From: Acidimicrobiia bacterium
GTDB lineage: Bacteria; Acidobacteriota; Terriglobia; Bryobacterales; Bryobacteraceae
Assembly (NCBI GenBank): GCA_016871315.1
Contig: VFZE01000016.1
Coordinates: 1 to 64,000, forward strand
Direction of reading: 5' to 3'
Length of the DNA stretch: 64,000 bases
Within the stretch, counting starts at the first letter, position 1; each line of letters begins with the position of its first letter. Under the pieces are notes generated by a model. It ran no database searches. It saw only the letters and a list, made by a program, of their open reading frames with translations, and was not told the origin of the DNA. The translations under genes were made by a program, and so were the position numbers. This document shows positions 30,367 to 39,790 of the stretch, piece by piece.

Positions 30367-33189
30367 ATGGGACAGTTAACTGTAGACCTCAGCGCACGCG
30401 CGCAAGAACTAAAACGCTCCCTGCCTAGAGAGCAGCGCACAGGAATCGCATTTCCCCGGTTTTTCACCGCCAAGCTGGAAGCCGGCAAGACCCCTTACGA
30501 CGAGATCCAATGGGAACTCCGAACCGCCTCGATCGGCAATGACAAAGGCGCAGTCTTATTCGAACAGCGCGACGTGGAAGTGCCGGCCAGCTGGTCGCAG
30601 ACGGCCACCAATATCGTGGCCAGCAAGTATTTTCATGGCAAGATCGGTTCGCCGGAGCGCGAGCGCAGCGTGGCGCAGCTGGTGCACCGTGTAGTGGACA
30701 CGATCGCCGATTGGGGCATCGCGGGCAATTATTTCCGCACCGGAGAGGATGGAGAGAATTTCCGGAATGAGCTGGCGCACCTGATGCTGACGCAGAAGGC
30801 CTGCTTCAATTCGCCGGTCTGGTTCAACGTGGGGGTGAAGCAGGAATCGCGCGGGTACGGCTTTTATTATGATGAGGCCGCCCAACAGGTGAAGAGGCTG
30901 GAGAAGGACGTGGACCGGCCGCAGTGTTCGGCCTGCTTCATCAATTCCGTGCGCGACAACCTGGAATCGATCCTCGAGCTGGCCAAGACCGAAGGGATGC
31001 TGTTCAAGTTCGGTTCAGGAACGGGGACGAACCTGTCGTCGCTGCGGGAAGAGGATGCGATTCTGTCGGGCGGCGGGCGCGCCTCCGGACCGCTGTCCTT
31101 TATGAAGGGCTTCGACGCCTTTGCCGGTGTCATCAAGAGCGGCGGCAAGACGCGCCGCGCGGCGAAGATGGTGATTCTAAATGCCGAGCACCCGGATGTC
31201 GAGAAGTTCATCTGGTGCAAGGCGAAGGAAGAAAAGAAGGCGCACACGCTGGTGGATGCCGGCTACGACTCCTCGCTCGACGGCGAAGCCTATTCGTCCG
31301 TCTTCTTTCAGAACGCCAACAACTCCGTCCGCGCCACGGACGAGTTCATGCAGGCCGTGGTGGAGGACCGGGACTGGTGGACCAAGTCGGTGTTCAATTC
31401 GCAGCCGATTAACCGCTATCGCGCGCGCGACCTGATGAAGCAGATCGCCGAGGCGACGCACCAGTGCGGCGACCCGGGCATGCAGTTCGACACGACCGTG
31501 AACCGCTGGCACACTTCGAAGAACACGGACCGCATCAATGCTTCAAACCCTTGTTCGGAGTATATGTTTCTGGACGATTCGGCGTGCAACCTGGCGTCGT
31601 TCAACCTGATGAAGTTTGTCGGGCCGGATGGGCAGTTCGACGTCGTGGCGTACCGGCACGCGGTGGATACGCTCATCGTGGCGATGGAGATCATCGTCGA
31701 GAACGCCAGCTATCCCACCGACAGGATCGCCCGGAATTCGCGCGACTTCCGCCCGTTGGGCCTCGGCTATGCGAATCTCGGCGCGCTGCTGATGAGCCAG
31801 GGCATGGGCTATGACTCCGATGAAGGGCGCAACGTGGCGGCGGCGATTACGGCGGTGCTGTGCGGGCAGAGCTACCTGACCAGCGCGCGCATCGCCGAAG
31901 GGACCGGTCCGTTCCCCGGTTACGCCGTCAACGAGGAGCCGTTCCTCGAAGTCATCCGCATGCACCGCGATTCGGTGCCGAACATCGATTCCCGCAAGGT
32001 GCCGCCGGCGCTGTTTGAAGCGGCCAAGCGCTGCTGGGGCGACGCCTACCAGAAGGGGCGCATCCATGGTTTTAGGAATGCGCAGGCGACGGTGATCGCG
32101 CCGACAGGCACGATCGGGTTCATGATGGATTGCGACACCACCGGGATCGAGCCGGACCTGGCGCTCGTCAAATACAAGAAGCTGGTCGGCGGCGGCGTCA
32201 TCAAGATCGTGAACAACACGGTTCCGCAGGCGCTGATCAAGCTGGGCTACACGCCGGAGCAGGTGGAGAAGATCGTTTCGCACATCGATTCCACGGGCAC
32301 GATTGAAGGCGCCCCGGGCATCAAAGATGAGCATCTGACGGTGTTTGATTGCAGCTTCCGCCCGCAGAACGGGACGCGCTTCATCCACCACATGGGCCAC
32401 GTGCGGATGATGGCCGCCACGCAGCCGTTCATTTCCGGGGCGATCTCAAAGACGATCAACATGCCGGAAGAGTCGACGGTGGAAGAGATCATGAATGCCT
32501 ACATCGAAAGCTGGCGGCTGGGGTTGAAGGCGGTGGCGATCTACCGCGACGGCTCCAAGCGCGTGCAGCCGCTGAGCTCGGGCACGGGCAAGGGCGAGAA
32601 GAAGGCGGTTGCGGCGCCGGCTCCGGCGGTGACCGAGAAGATCGTCTACCGGCCGGTGCGGCGGAAGCTGCCCGATGAGCGGCAGTCGATCACGCATAAG
32701 TTTTCGATCGCCGGGCACGAAGGCTATTTCACGGTGGGCCTGTTCGACGACGGCACGCCGGGCGAGTTGTTCATCACGATGGCGAAGGAAGGCTCGACGA
32801 TTTCCGGGCTGATGGACAGCTTCGCGACGGCGATCAGCTACGGGTTGCAGTACGGGGTTCCGCTGAAGTTCTACGTGGACAAGTTCTCGCACGTGCGGTT
32901 TGAGCCGAGCGGCTGGACGGGATCGAAGCTGATCCCCTACGCCAAGTCGATCATGGATTACATCTTCCGGTGGCTCGGGGCGCGGTTCCTGGGGCCGGAG
33001 TATGCGCTGGGCGAAGCCGGCGACAACAAGGCGGTGTTGCAGCCGACCGAGCCGGAGCCGCAGCAGTCGCTGCCGTTCTCGCCGGTAGTTGCCGATGCGC
33101 CGCTGTGTTCGGAGTGCGGTTCGACGATGACGCGGAACGGCAGCTGCTACAAGTGCGGGAATTGCGGTTCGACGAGCGGGTGCAGTTAG
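30367..33189 (+). CDS. nrdJ: Vitamin B12-dependent (class II) ribonucleoside-diphosphate reductase
   Basis: The enzyme reduces ribonucleotides to deoxyribonucleotides with adenosylcobalamin, without needing oxygen. The 940-residue product has the 10-stranded barrel motifs QCSACFINSVRDNLESILEL, FKFGSGTGTNLSSLREEDAI, the active-site cysteine in NPCSEYMFLDDSACNLASFN, and PTGTIGFMMDCDTTGIEPDL. A cysteine-rich tail (CSECGSTMTRNGSCYKCG then NCGSTSGCS) is typical of long NrdJ proteins. ATG 30367 (GGAAGG upstream) is preferred over ATG 30325, because the latter would place the promoter and candidate NrdR box against the start codon. It is transcribed alone: the preceding gene ends at 30264 and a gene relic follows. 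No cobalamin riboswitch fits the short leader. Confidence 0.95.
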   Translation: MGQLTVDLSARAQELKRSLPREQRTGIAFPRFFTAKLEAGKTPYDEIQWELRTASIGNDKGAVLFEQRDVEVPASWSQTATNIVASKYFHGKIGSPERERSVAQLVHRVVDTIADWGIAGNYFRTGEDGENFRNELAHLMLTQKACFNSPVWFNVGVKQESRGYGFYYDEAAQQVKRLEKDVDRPQCSACFINSVRDNLESILELAKTEGMLFKFGSGTGTNLSSLREEDAILSGGGRASGPLSFMKGFDAFAGVIKSGGKTRRAAKMVILNAEHPDVEKFIWCKAKEEKKAHTLVDAGYDSSLDGEAYSSVFFQNANNSVRATDEFMQAVVEDRDWWTKSVFNSQPINRYRARDLMKQIAEATHQCGDPGMQFDTTVNRWHTSKNTDRINASNPCSEYMFLDDSACNLASFNLMKFVGPDGQFDVVAYRHAVDTLIVAMEIIVENASYPTDRIARNSRDFRPLGLGYANLGALLMSQGMGYDSDEGRNVAAAITAVLCGQSYLTSARIAEGTGPFPGYAVNEEPFLEVIRMHRDSVPNIDSRKVPPALFEAAKRCWGDAYQKGRIHGFRNAQATVIAPTGTIGFMMDCDTTGIEPDLALVKYKKLVGGGVIKIVNNTVPQALIKLGYTPEQVEKIVSHIDSTGTIEGAPGIKDEHLTVFDCSFRPQNGTRFIHHMGHVRMMAATQPFISGAISKTINMPEESTVEEIMNAYIESWRLGLKAVAIYRDGSKRVQPLSSGTGKGEKKAVAAPAPAVTEKIVYRPVRRKLPDERQSITHKFSIAGHEGYFTVGLFDDGTPGELFITMAKEGSTISGLMDSFATAISYGLQYGVPLKFYVDKFSHVRFEPSGWTGSKLIPYAKSIMDYIFRWLGARFLGPEYALGEAGDNKAVLQPTEPEPQQSLPFSPVVADAPLCSECGSTMTRNGSCYKCGNCGSTSGCS

Positions 33190-33231
33190 GGCCCGGCGGG
33201 CAAGCCAGGTATTCGCTAAATCTGAAGCGTA

Positions 33232-33690
33232 ATGCCAGCGGTTGACAGGTACGCTCGTGAAGGGCACCCTTCGATCGAGGAATTGATCGAGCAGCAACGC
33301 GTTGTGTTCCCCCGCGACCCTCGGCACCTGCTAGGGGAGGTCCTGCTACATCTGGAACCGGACGCTCGAGAAGCATGCCTCGCTGCCGCACGATGAGAGC
33401 GGCAAGCCGCTGGATCAGAAGAAATCGACACCGGAGAATGCGGCCCGCTATGCGGCGGCCGCAGGTGAAGCTGGATGACGGAAGCTCGTGGGCGCTTGGC
33501 TGGCAGATCCGCCACACGCCGCGCGGCGACGTGATTCAACATTACGGCAACAACAAGGGTTTTCACGCGGCGCGATCGCTTTTCTTCCGCGCCAGTCGGG
33601 TTTGATCGTGATGACGAACGGGGAGCAGGGATGGAAGTTGCTGGGGAGATGAGGCTATACGAGCTGTTTCAGGGGATCCTGAGGGGTTAG
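33232..33690 (+). pseudogene. Decayed serine hydrolase (beta-lactamase/CubicO family) relic
   Basis: The 576-bp gap after nrdJ contains broken pieces of one gene in several frames. Frame from 33232: SIEELIEQQRVVFP then LLGEVLL. Frame from 33353: NRTLEKHASLPHDESGKPLD then KKSTPENAARYAAAA, ending at TGA 33476-33478. Frame from about 33468: KLDDGSSWALGWQIRHTPRG and DVIQHYGNNKGFHA. Another frame near 33596: SGLIVMTNGEQGWKLL. The end is GEMRLYELFQGILRG before TAG at 33688-33690. These segments occur in this order in penicillin-binding-protein-like serine hydrolases, but the catalytic SxxK region is missing. At least three frameshifts and large deletions are present. There is no function; it marks gene loss next to nrdJ. 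Confidence 0.7.
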
Positions 33691-33765
33691 AGGCGGATTC
33701 CTGTGGACAAGCCACTGAAACTCTGGCATACTCATGTTGCATTCCCACAGGAACGGGACTCCAAC

Positions 33766-34530
33766 ATGCTGCAAGTTGCAAACCTTGTCAAACGCTACAA
33801 CCGGATTCCGGCGGTGGATGGGGTTTCGTTCACCGTCCGGCCGGGGGAGATTCTCGGCTACCTGGGGCCGAACGGGGCGGGCAAGAGCACGACGGTGAAG
33901 ATGCTGATCGGGCTGATTGAGCCGACATCGGGCGATATCTACTTCGATGGCGGTGATGTTCGGAAGGATTGGCCGGGGTTTCAGCGGAGGCTGGGTTACG
34001 TGCCGGAGGAGCCGTCGCTGTATCCGCACCTGGCGGGGCGTGAGTATTTGCAGCTGGTGGGGCGGCTGCGGGGGATGCCGCGCAAGGCGCTGGAGCCGCG
34101 GATGGATGAGATGTTGCGGCTGCTCGGGCTGTGGGAGGACCGGCACACGCCACTGGCCTCCTACTCAAAGGGGATGCGGCAGAAGATACTGTTGTCAGCG
34201 GCGCTGCTGCACAATCCCGAGTTGCTCATCCTGGATGAGCCGTTCTCCGGGCTCGACGTGAACACGGCGGCGATTCTGCGTTCGCTGTTGTGGGCGCTGG
34301 CGAGGGAGGGCAAGATGATCCTCTACAGCTCGCACGTGCTGGAGGTGGTGGAGAAGGTCTGCACGTCGGTGGTGATTTTGCGCAAAGGGAAAGTGGTGGC
34401 GCACGATGCGGTGGAGAGCCTGCGCGGGCTGATGCAGCAGCCGACGCTGGAGGCGGTGTTCGCGCAGCTGACCGAGCAGGAGGATCCGGGCCGGATCGTG
34501 GGCGGGATCATCGCGGCGATGCGGGGGTAG
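33766..34530 (+). CDS. ABC transporter ATP-binding protein
   Basis: The 254-residue ATPase drives the ABC-2-type permease encoded 4 bp downstream. It has Walker A GPNGAGKST (about residue 37), the Q-loop region GYVPEEPSLYPHLAGREYLQ, the signature SYSKGMRQKILLSAALLHNP, Walker B LLILDEPFSGLD and the H-loop YSSHVLEVVEKV. ATG 33766 is chosen over the in-frame GTG at 33703 because the conserved domain begins MLQVANLVKRYNRI. It is the first gene of a run (ATPase, permease, PadR, ADOP) with gaps or overlaps of 4 bp. The substrate is unknown; the organisation resembles drug, lipid or ion exporters. Confidence 0.93.
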   Translation: MLQVANLVKRYNRIPAVDGVSFTVRPGEILGYLGPNGAGKSTTVKMLIGLIEPTSGDIYFDGGDVRKDWPGFQRRLGYVPEEPSLYPHLAGREYLQLVGRLRGMPRKALEPRMDEMLRLLGLWEDRHTPLASYSKGMRQKILLSAALLHNPELLILDEPFSGLDVNTAAILRSLLWALAREGKMILYSSHVLEVVEKVCTSVVILRKGKVVAHDAVESLRGLMQQPTLEAVFAQLTEQEDPGRIVGGIIAAMRG

Positions 34531-34534
34531 CGGG

Positions 34535-36190
34535 ATGCGAGAGACGGGCTCGACGGGGTTCGAACTGCGGCGGCACTTTTTCGCGCGGTTTTTCGACAGC
34601 GACCTTGTGGCGACGCCGGGGCAGTGGAAGATTGTGGCGGCGGGCCTGGTGGCCGTTGTCTTTTCCCTGGCGCTGATCTTCGCGCAGGCTTACTACGCCA
34701 AATACGGGGCGCTGAAAAAGCTGGATGTGATCGAGCCATACCGTATGGCGCTGCTGGCCGATGCGCTGTTTCTTATCTGTCTTGCGATGCTGCTGACGGG
34801 GCTGTTCACGACGCTGCTGTGGCCGAACCTGTTTCCGGGCCTGCGCGATTATATGACACTGGCGTCGCTGCCGATTCGAACCAGGCAGATCTTTCTGGCG
34901 AAGTTCGCGGCGCTGTTCTCGTTTGCGGCGGCGTTTGCGGCGTCGATCGCGCTGCTGCCGGGCGTCATTCTGCCGATGGTGGTGGCGGGGCGCTACGCGA
35001 CGCATTCGGGGCGGCAGATCGCGGCCGTGTTCCTGTCGATGTTTCTCTCCTCGCTGCTCGTGTTTTTCACGCTTGCCGCCTTGCAGGGGCTGTTGCTGAA
35101 CCTGACGCCGGTGCGGCTGTTTCCACGGCTGTCGCTGGCGGCGCAGGGATTGCTGCTGACGCTGCTGCTGATGCTGGCGCCGGCGGTGTTGAAGATTCCC
35201 AACTGGCACACGTCGATGCATCTGCGGCCGGATTGGATGGAGTGGGCTCCGCCGTTGTGGTTTCTTGGCCTGCACCAGGTTGTCAACGGGAATGCGGAGT
35301 CCGCAGCCGTGGCGCTGGCGAGGCTCTCGGCGGCGGGCTTGATGCTGGCGGCGCTGATCTGCCTGGCCACCTATTATTGGAGCTACCGCCGGCACCGCGT
35401 GCGGCTGCTGGAATGTCCGGCGGAGACCGAGCGCGCCGCCGGGTTCGCTTTTCCGGAGCGGCTGGTAGAGAGGCTGCTGCCGGAACAACGCTCGCTCGCC
35501 GTGTTTGCCTTCATCGGGAAGACGCTGGGCAGAAGCCGTACGCACCGGCTGGTGGTGACAGCGTTTCTGGCGCTGGCTTTGGCGGCTGCCTTCGAGGGGC
35601 TGTTGACGCTGAGTCCGGTCTCGGTTCCGCTGACGTTCAGCTTTTTCCTTCTGACGGGATTCGCGTACCTGTTCCGGCTGCCGGTGGAGCTGAGGGCCAA
35701 CTGGCTGTTCCGGATGCTGGAGCCGGGCTGGGGCGGGAAGCTGGTGGCCGGCGCGGAGAAGTTTCTGTTGTATGCGGCGATTGTGCCGGTGGTTGTGGGG
35801 ACGCTCCCGGTGCTGCTCGGTGGCATGGGCCTGCAACGCGGCCTGATCGCGTCGTTGTACTGCCTTGTGGCATCCTTGACGCTGATGGAACTGTTGCTGA
35901 CGCGCTTCCACAAGGTTCCGTTCACGTGCGGCTATCTGCCCGGACGCCGGCCGCTTATTGAGACGCTGGTGCTCTATGGCGTAGCGGTGACACTGTTCGT
36001 TTCGATTCTCGGGATGATCATCGGCGCGCTGTCTGGGGAAACCGGCTGGTCGGCGTTGATGCTGGCGTTGTGGACGGGACTGTGGTGGCGATTCCGGACG
36101 GCGCGGCTGGAGGATAGTCACCTGTGGCGGCTGGAATTCGAGGAGCTGGAAGAGATCAGCGTGCAGACGCTGAGCATCGAGAGGGACTAA
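34535..36190 (+). CDS. ABC-2-type permease-like membrane protein
   Basis: The 551-residue protein has about twelve hydrophobic helices, for example IVAAGLVAVVFSLALIFAQA, FAALFSFAAAFAASIALLPG and LTFSFFLLTGFAYLFRLPV. Soluble loops are short and basic. It starts 4 bp after the ATPase stop and ends 4 bp before the PadR gene, so it is the transport partner of the ATPase. No close subfamily is recognised beyond the ABC-2-like arrangement. The N-terminal segment ELRRHFFARFFDSDLVATPG is cytoplasmic. Export of a hydrophobic or toxic substrate under PadR control is an inference from context. Confidence 0.8.
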   Translation: MRETGSTGFELRRHFFARFFDSDLVATPGQWKIVAAGLVAVVFSLALIFAQAYYAKYGALKKLDVIEPYRMALLADALFLICLAMLLTGLFTTLLWPNLFPGLRDYMTLASLPIRTRQIFLAKFAALFSFAAAFAASIALLPGVILPMVVAGRYATHSGRQIAAVFLSMFLSSLLVFFTLAALQGLLLNLTPVRLFPRLSLAAQGLLLTLLLMLAPAVLKIPNWHTSMHLRPDWMEWAPPLWFLGLHQVVNGNAESAAVALARLSAAGLMLAALICLATYYWSYRRHRVRLLECPAETERAAGFAFPERLVERLLPEQRSLAVFAFIGKTLGRSRTHRLVVTAFLALALAAAFEGLLTLSPVSVPLTFSFFLLTGFAYLFRLPVELRANWLFRMLEPGWGGKLVAGAEKFLLYAAIVPVVVGTLPVLLGGMGLQRGLIASLYCLVASLTLMELLLTRFHKVPFTCGYLPGRRPLIETLVLYGVAVTLFVSILGMIIGALSGETGWSALMLALWTGLWWRFRTARLEDSHLWRLEFEELEEISVQTLSIERD

Positions 36191-36194
36191 AAAG

Positions 36195-36545
36195 ATGACA
36201 CAGCCGCGATTGGACCTGTTGCAAGGGACGCTGGACCTGATGGTGCTGCAGACGCTGGAGACAATGGGTCCGCAGCACGGCTACGGCATCGCGCGGCGCA
36301 TTGAGCAGGCGAGCCAGGAGGCCATCCTGCTGAACCAGGGAACGATCTATGCCTCGCTGGTACGGCTCCAGCAGCGCGGCTGGATCAGCGCCGCGTGGGG
36401 AACTTCGGAAAACAACCGGCGGGCGAAGTTCTACTCGATTACGGGCGCGGGCAAGCGGCAGCTAGTGCGGGATGCGCGCAACTGGAAGCGCCTGTCGGAG
36501 GTGATCGGCCGGATGCTTACCGCCGAGGGCGGCGGCGCGGAATGA
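36195..36545 (+). CDS. PadR-family transcriptional regulator
   Basis: The 116-residue protein has the PadR winged helix-turn-helix pattern LLQGTLDLMVLQTLETMGPQ, HGYGIARRIEQAS, LNQGTIYASLVRLQQRGWIS and RRAKFYSITGAGKRQL. PadR proteins are repressors that often respond to aromatic or hydrophobic compounds. It starts 4 bp after the permease gene. Its TGA overlaps the ATG of the following ADOP permease (ATGA). PadR-ADOP adjacency is very common in Acidobacteriota. It probably controls this operon, but no operator could be identified by eye. Confidence 0.93.
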   Translation: MTQPRLDLLQGTLDLMVLQTLETMGPQHGYGIARRIEQASQEAILLNQGTIYASLVRLQQRGWISAAWGTSENNRRAKFYSITGAGKRQLVRDARNWKRLSEVIGRMLTAEGGGAE

Positions 36546-39241
36546 CGGATCCTCTGCGCGCGGGATGGCGGCGGCTGGTGTCGCTGGCGCGGCGGCGCGA
36601 GTTGGAAGTGGAGTTCGAGCAGGAACTGGCCTCGCATCTGGAGCTGTTGATCGAGGAATACGAGGCGCGCGGGCTGCCGAGGGAAGAGGCGCGGAGGCTG
36701 GCGCGGATCAAGCTGGGCGGCGAGGCGCAGTTGGCCGAGTCGCACCGCGACCGCAACGGGCTGCCGTGGCTGGAGCAGATGCTGCGCGACTGGCAACTGG
36801 CCTTCCGCTCGCTAGGGCGCAATCGGCTTCTGTCGGCTGTCGCGGTGATGTCGCTGGCACTCGGCATCGGCGCCAATACCGCCATCTACAGCCTGCTCGA
36901 CCAGGTGCTGCACCGCCGGCTGCCGGTTGCGAACCCGGAGCAGCTGGTGTGGCTGAATCCGCGCGGCCCGGCGTTCGGCAATCCGGCGGGCTCGCAGATC
37001 ATGTCGTATCCGATGTACCGGGACATCCGCGACCGGAACCAGGTGTTCACGGAAGTGTTCGGGCGGATGATCCTGCCGGCGCACATCGCCTTCCCGGATC
37101 ACTCCGAGCGTGTTTCGGCAGAGATGGTTTCGGGCAATTACTTTCGGGCGTTGGGACTGAAGCCCTACATCGGGCGGCTGATCGGCCCCGAAGATGACCG
37201 GGCGCCGGGAGCGCACGCGGTGGCAGTGCTTTCCTACAGCTACTGGCGCACACGATTCAGCGGCCGGCGCTCGGTACTGGGCGATCCGATCTTCATCAAC
37301 GGCACGCCGTTTAAGGTGATCGGGGTTTCTGGTCCCGAGTTCAAGGGGCTGGACATGCCCGTGTCGCCGCAGATCCGCGTACCGGTGATGATGAAGTCGA
37401 GCCTGACGCCAAACTGGGACGAACTCGAGAACAGGCGCATGCGCTGGTTCAACGTCTATGCACGGCTGAAGCCGGGAATCACGCGGGAGAAGGCGCAGGC
37501 GGCGCTGGAGCCGCTCTACGCCGGCCTGTTGGAGATGGAATCGATGGAAGCCGGGTGGGAGCGGGAGCGGATGCGGGGGTTTCTGGCAGGCAAGCTGGCG
37601 TTGCAGCCGGGCTCGCAGGCGGAGTTGCCGGACCGGCGTTCGCAGCCGCTGTCGTTTCTGCTGCACGGAATCGTGGCGGCGGTGTTGCTGATCGCCTGCG
37701 CCAACATCGCGAATCTGCTCTTGGCGCGCGCCGCGTCGCGGCACAAGGAGATCGCCATCCGGCGCGCGCTGGGCGTTTCCCGCCGGAGGCTGATCCACCA
37801 GCAGCTGGCCGAGAGCATGCTGCTCGCGCTGTCGGGAGGGCTGGTGGGACTTGGCGTGGCGCGGTGGACGGCCGGCTACGTGATCGGATTCGCGCCGCCG
37901 GAGATGGCCGGCTCGCTTACGCCGGACCTGGACCGTCATCTGCTGCTGTTCAACTTCGCGGTGGCTACTGTGACGGGTTTGGTATTCGGACTGGCGCCCG
38001 CTTTGCAGACGACGCGAGTCCAGCTAACGCCGGCGCTGAACGATCAGACCGGCTCGGCGGGAGTCTCGCGCGGCCGGAACCGCTGGCGCAAGGCGCTGGT
38101 GGCGGCGCAGATGACGCTTTCGGTTGCACTGCTGGCCACCGCGGCTTTTTTCGTGCAAAGCCTGATGAACCGCCGGGGCACCGACATCGGCTTTCCGCGG
38201 CAAAGACTGATCGCCTTCAGCCTGGACCCGAGACTGAACGGATACTCGCCGGAGCAGACACGGCAGCTGTGTGAGAGGCTCCAGGAGCGGTTGGGGGCAC
38301 TGCCGGGGGTAGCCAGCGCATCCAACGGAAAGTTCCCGGTCTTCGGAGGGCAGTATTGGATGAACGCCGTGGTGGCCGATGCCGCGCCTTCCTCCGCGCA
38401 CCCTGCCTATGTGAACGTGGTGGGACCAGGCTACTTCCGCACGATCGGCGTCAGGCTTGTTTCCGGACGTGAATTCACCGGGGAAGACCGGGGGATGTTT
38501 TATCGGGCGGCTGTGGTGAATGAGTCTTTCGCCAGACAGAAGTTCGGAGAGGCGGATCCGGTGGGGAGACGGATCGGGTTGGGAAACGGGCCGCGGACTC
38601 CGATCGAGATTGTCGGGCTGGTGAAGGATGTTTCCTACGCCTGGGTGAAGGGGCCGCCGGAGCCGCAAGTCTACCTTTCCACGCTGCAAGACCCGTCCCC
38701 ATCGCCATTGACGATGTATGTGCGGACGGCGGCGGAGCCGGAAACTTTGTTCCGTGCGGTGGAGCGGCAGGTGCGTGAGATCGACACGCATCTGCCCGTG
38801 TATGGACTGCGGACGATGGAATCGCAAATCGATGAGCGGCTGGTGGTGGAGCGCTTCATGGCGGAGTTTTCCTCCGGGTTCGCGTCGCTGGCGGCGGCGC
38901 TGGCCTCGATCGGGCTGTATGGCGTGATGAGCTACTTGGTTGCGTTGAGAGCGAGGGAACTGGCGATCCGGATGGCGCTTGGCGCGGCGCGGCGCGGAAT
39001 ACTGTGGCTGGTGATGCGGGAGGCGATGACGCTGGCCGCGGCCGGCGCCGCGGCTGGCCTGTTGCTGGCGGCGTTCATATCGCGGGCGCTGGCTTCGCTG
39101 TGGTTCGGGCTGGCGCCGCACGATGCTTTCACTTTGGGCAGCGCAACGGTGCTGATGCTGTTGGTGGCAGGGCTGGCAGGGCTTGGTCCGGCGCTGCGGG
39201 CCACGCGAGTGGATCCGAACCGGGTGTTGCATTGTCCCTGA
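36542..39241 (+). CDS. ADOP-family permease (MacB/FtsX-like, acidobacterial duplicated orphan permease)
   Basis: The 899-residue membrane protein has the ADOP layout. An N-terminal prefix domain comes first (FEQELASHLELLIEEYEARG, LPREEARRLARIKLGGE). A MacB-like periplasmic domain follows the first helix (AVMSLALGIGANTAIYSLLD). A three-helix FtsX module contains IACANIANLLLARAASRHKE, EIAIRRALGVSRRRLIHQQL and GLVFGLAPALQTTR. A second periplasmic domain and a second FtsX module (VALRARELAIRMALGAARRG, ending GLGPALRATRVDPNRVLHCP) complete it. ADOPs lack a dedicated ATPase, although one is encoded 2 kb upstream here. ATG 36542 overlaps the padR stop; the longer open frame from 36395 is a shadow. 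The function is unknown, perhaps envelope stress or export. Confidence 0.93.
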   Translation: MTDPLRAGWRRLVSLARRRELEVEFEQELASHLELLIEEYEARGLPREEARRLARIKLGGEAQLAESHRDRNGLPWLEQMLRDWQLAFRSLGRNRLLSAVAVMSLALGIGANTAIYSLLDQVLHRRLPVANPEQLVWLNPRGPAFGNPAGSQIMSYPMYRDIRDRNQVFTEVFGRMILPAHIAFPDHSERVSAEMVSGNYFRALGLKPYIGRLIGPEDDRAPGAHAVAVLSYSYWRTRFSGRRSVLGDPIFINGTPFKVIGVSGPEFKGLDMPVSPQIRVPVMMKSSLTPNWDELENRRMRWFNVYARLKPGITREKAQAALEPLYAGLLEMESMEAGWERERMRGFLAGKLALQPGSQAELPDRRSQPLSFLLHGIVAAVLLIACANIANLLLARAASRHKEIAIRRALGVSRRRLIHQQLAESMLLALSGGLVGLGVARWTAGYVIGFAPPEMAGSLTPDLDRHLLLFNFAVATVTGLVFGLAPALQTTRVQLTPALNDQTGSAGVSRGRNRWRKALVAAQMTLSVALLATAAFFVQSLMNRRGTDIGFPRQRLIAFSLDPRLNGYSPEQTRQLCERLQERLGALPGVASASNGKFPVFGGQYWMNAVVADAAPSSAHPAYVNVVGPGYFRTIGVRLVSGREFTGEDRGMFYRAAVVNESFARQKFGEADPVGRRIGLGNGPRTPIEIVGLVKDVSYAWVKGPPEPQVYLSTLQDPSPSPLTMYVRTAAEPETLFRAVERQVREIDTHLPVYGLRTMESQIDERLVVERFMAEFSSGFASLAAALASIGLYGVMSYLVALRARELAIRMALGAARRGILWLVMREAMTLAAAGAAAGLLLAAFISRALASLWFGLAPHDAFTLGSATVLMLLVAGLAGLGPALRATRVDPNRVLHCP

Positions 39242-39278
39242 GGGTTCGTGGTTTAATGGGAATCCTCAGGAGGAAGTC

Positions 39279-39785
39279 ATGAAAAGAAGAAACTGGGTGG
39301 TATCGATAGCCGTTGGCGCGCTATGGCTGACCGGTTGCCAGCAGCAGCAACCGGCGGTTGATCTGGAAGCGGAGAAGAAAGCAGTCATGGAGATGGAGGC
39401 GTCGTGGGTCAAGGCGGCCGCGGCGAAGGACGTGGAGGCCTTTGTCGCCTTCTATGCGGATAACGCCGTGGTGCTGGAACCGAACAAGCCGGCGCATCAC
39501 GGCAAGGAGGCGATTCGAGCGGGGCTGAAGGAGATTTTTGGCTTGCCCGGGTTTGCGCTGAGTTTCCAGAGCACGCGGGTGGAAGTGGCGAAATCGGGTG
39601 ACATGGCCTGGTCCACCGGCGGCTATACGATGTCGTTCCAGGACCCGAAGGGGAACACGATGAACGACCGCGGGAAATTCGTCACGGCGTTCGAAAAGGA
39701 CGCCGCGGGCCAGTGGAAGGTGACGGCGGACATGTTCAGCAGCGACCTGCCGGCGCCGGGCGCTCCTGCGGAGGCGGCGAAGTAA
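39279..39785 (+). CDS. SnoaL/DUF4440-like lipoprotein
   Basis: The 168-residue protein starts MKRRNWVVSIAVGALWLTGC, a lipoprotein signal with the lipobox cysteine at residue 20. A cone-shaped NTF2-like domain of the SnoaL/DUF4440 type follows: EKKAVMEMEASWVKAAAAKD, VEAFVAFYADNAVVLEPNKP, HHGKEAIRAGLKEIFGLP and RGKFVTAFEKDAAGQWKVTA. These domains bind small ligands or act as ketosteroid-isomerase-like enzymes; no catalytic residue is assigned. ATG 39279 is set by AGGAGG just upstream. It lies 37 bp after the ADOP gene and may be the last gene of that operon. It is convergent with the MerR gene, 5 bp apart. Confidence 0.85.
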   Translation: MKRRNWVVSIAVGALWLTGCQQQQPAVDLEAEKKAVMEMEASWVKAAAAKDVEAFVAFYADNAVVLEPNKPAHHGKEAIRAGLKEIFGLPGFALSFQSTRVEVAKSGDMAWSTGGYTMSFQDPKGNTMNDRGKFVTAFEKDAAGQWKVTADMFSSDLPAPGAPAEAAK

Positions 39786-39790
39786 CCAGA

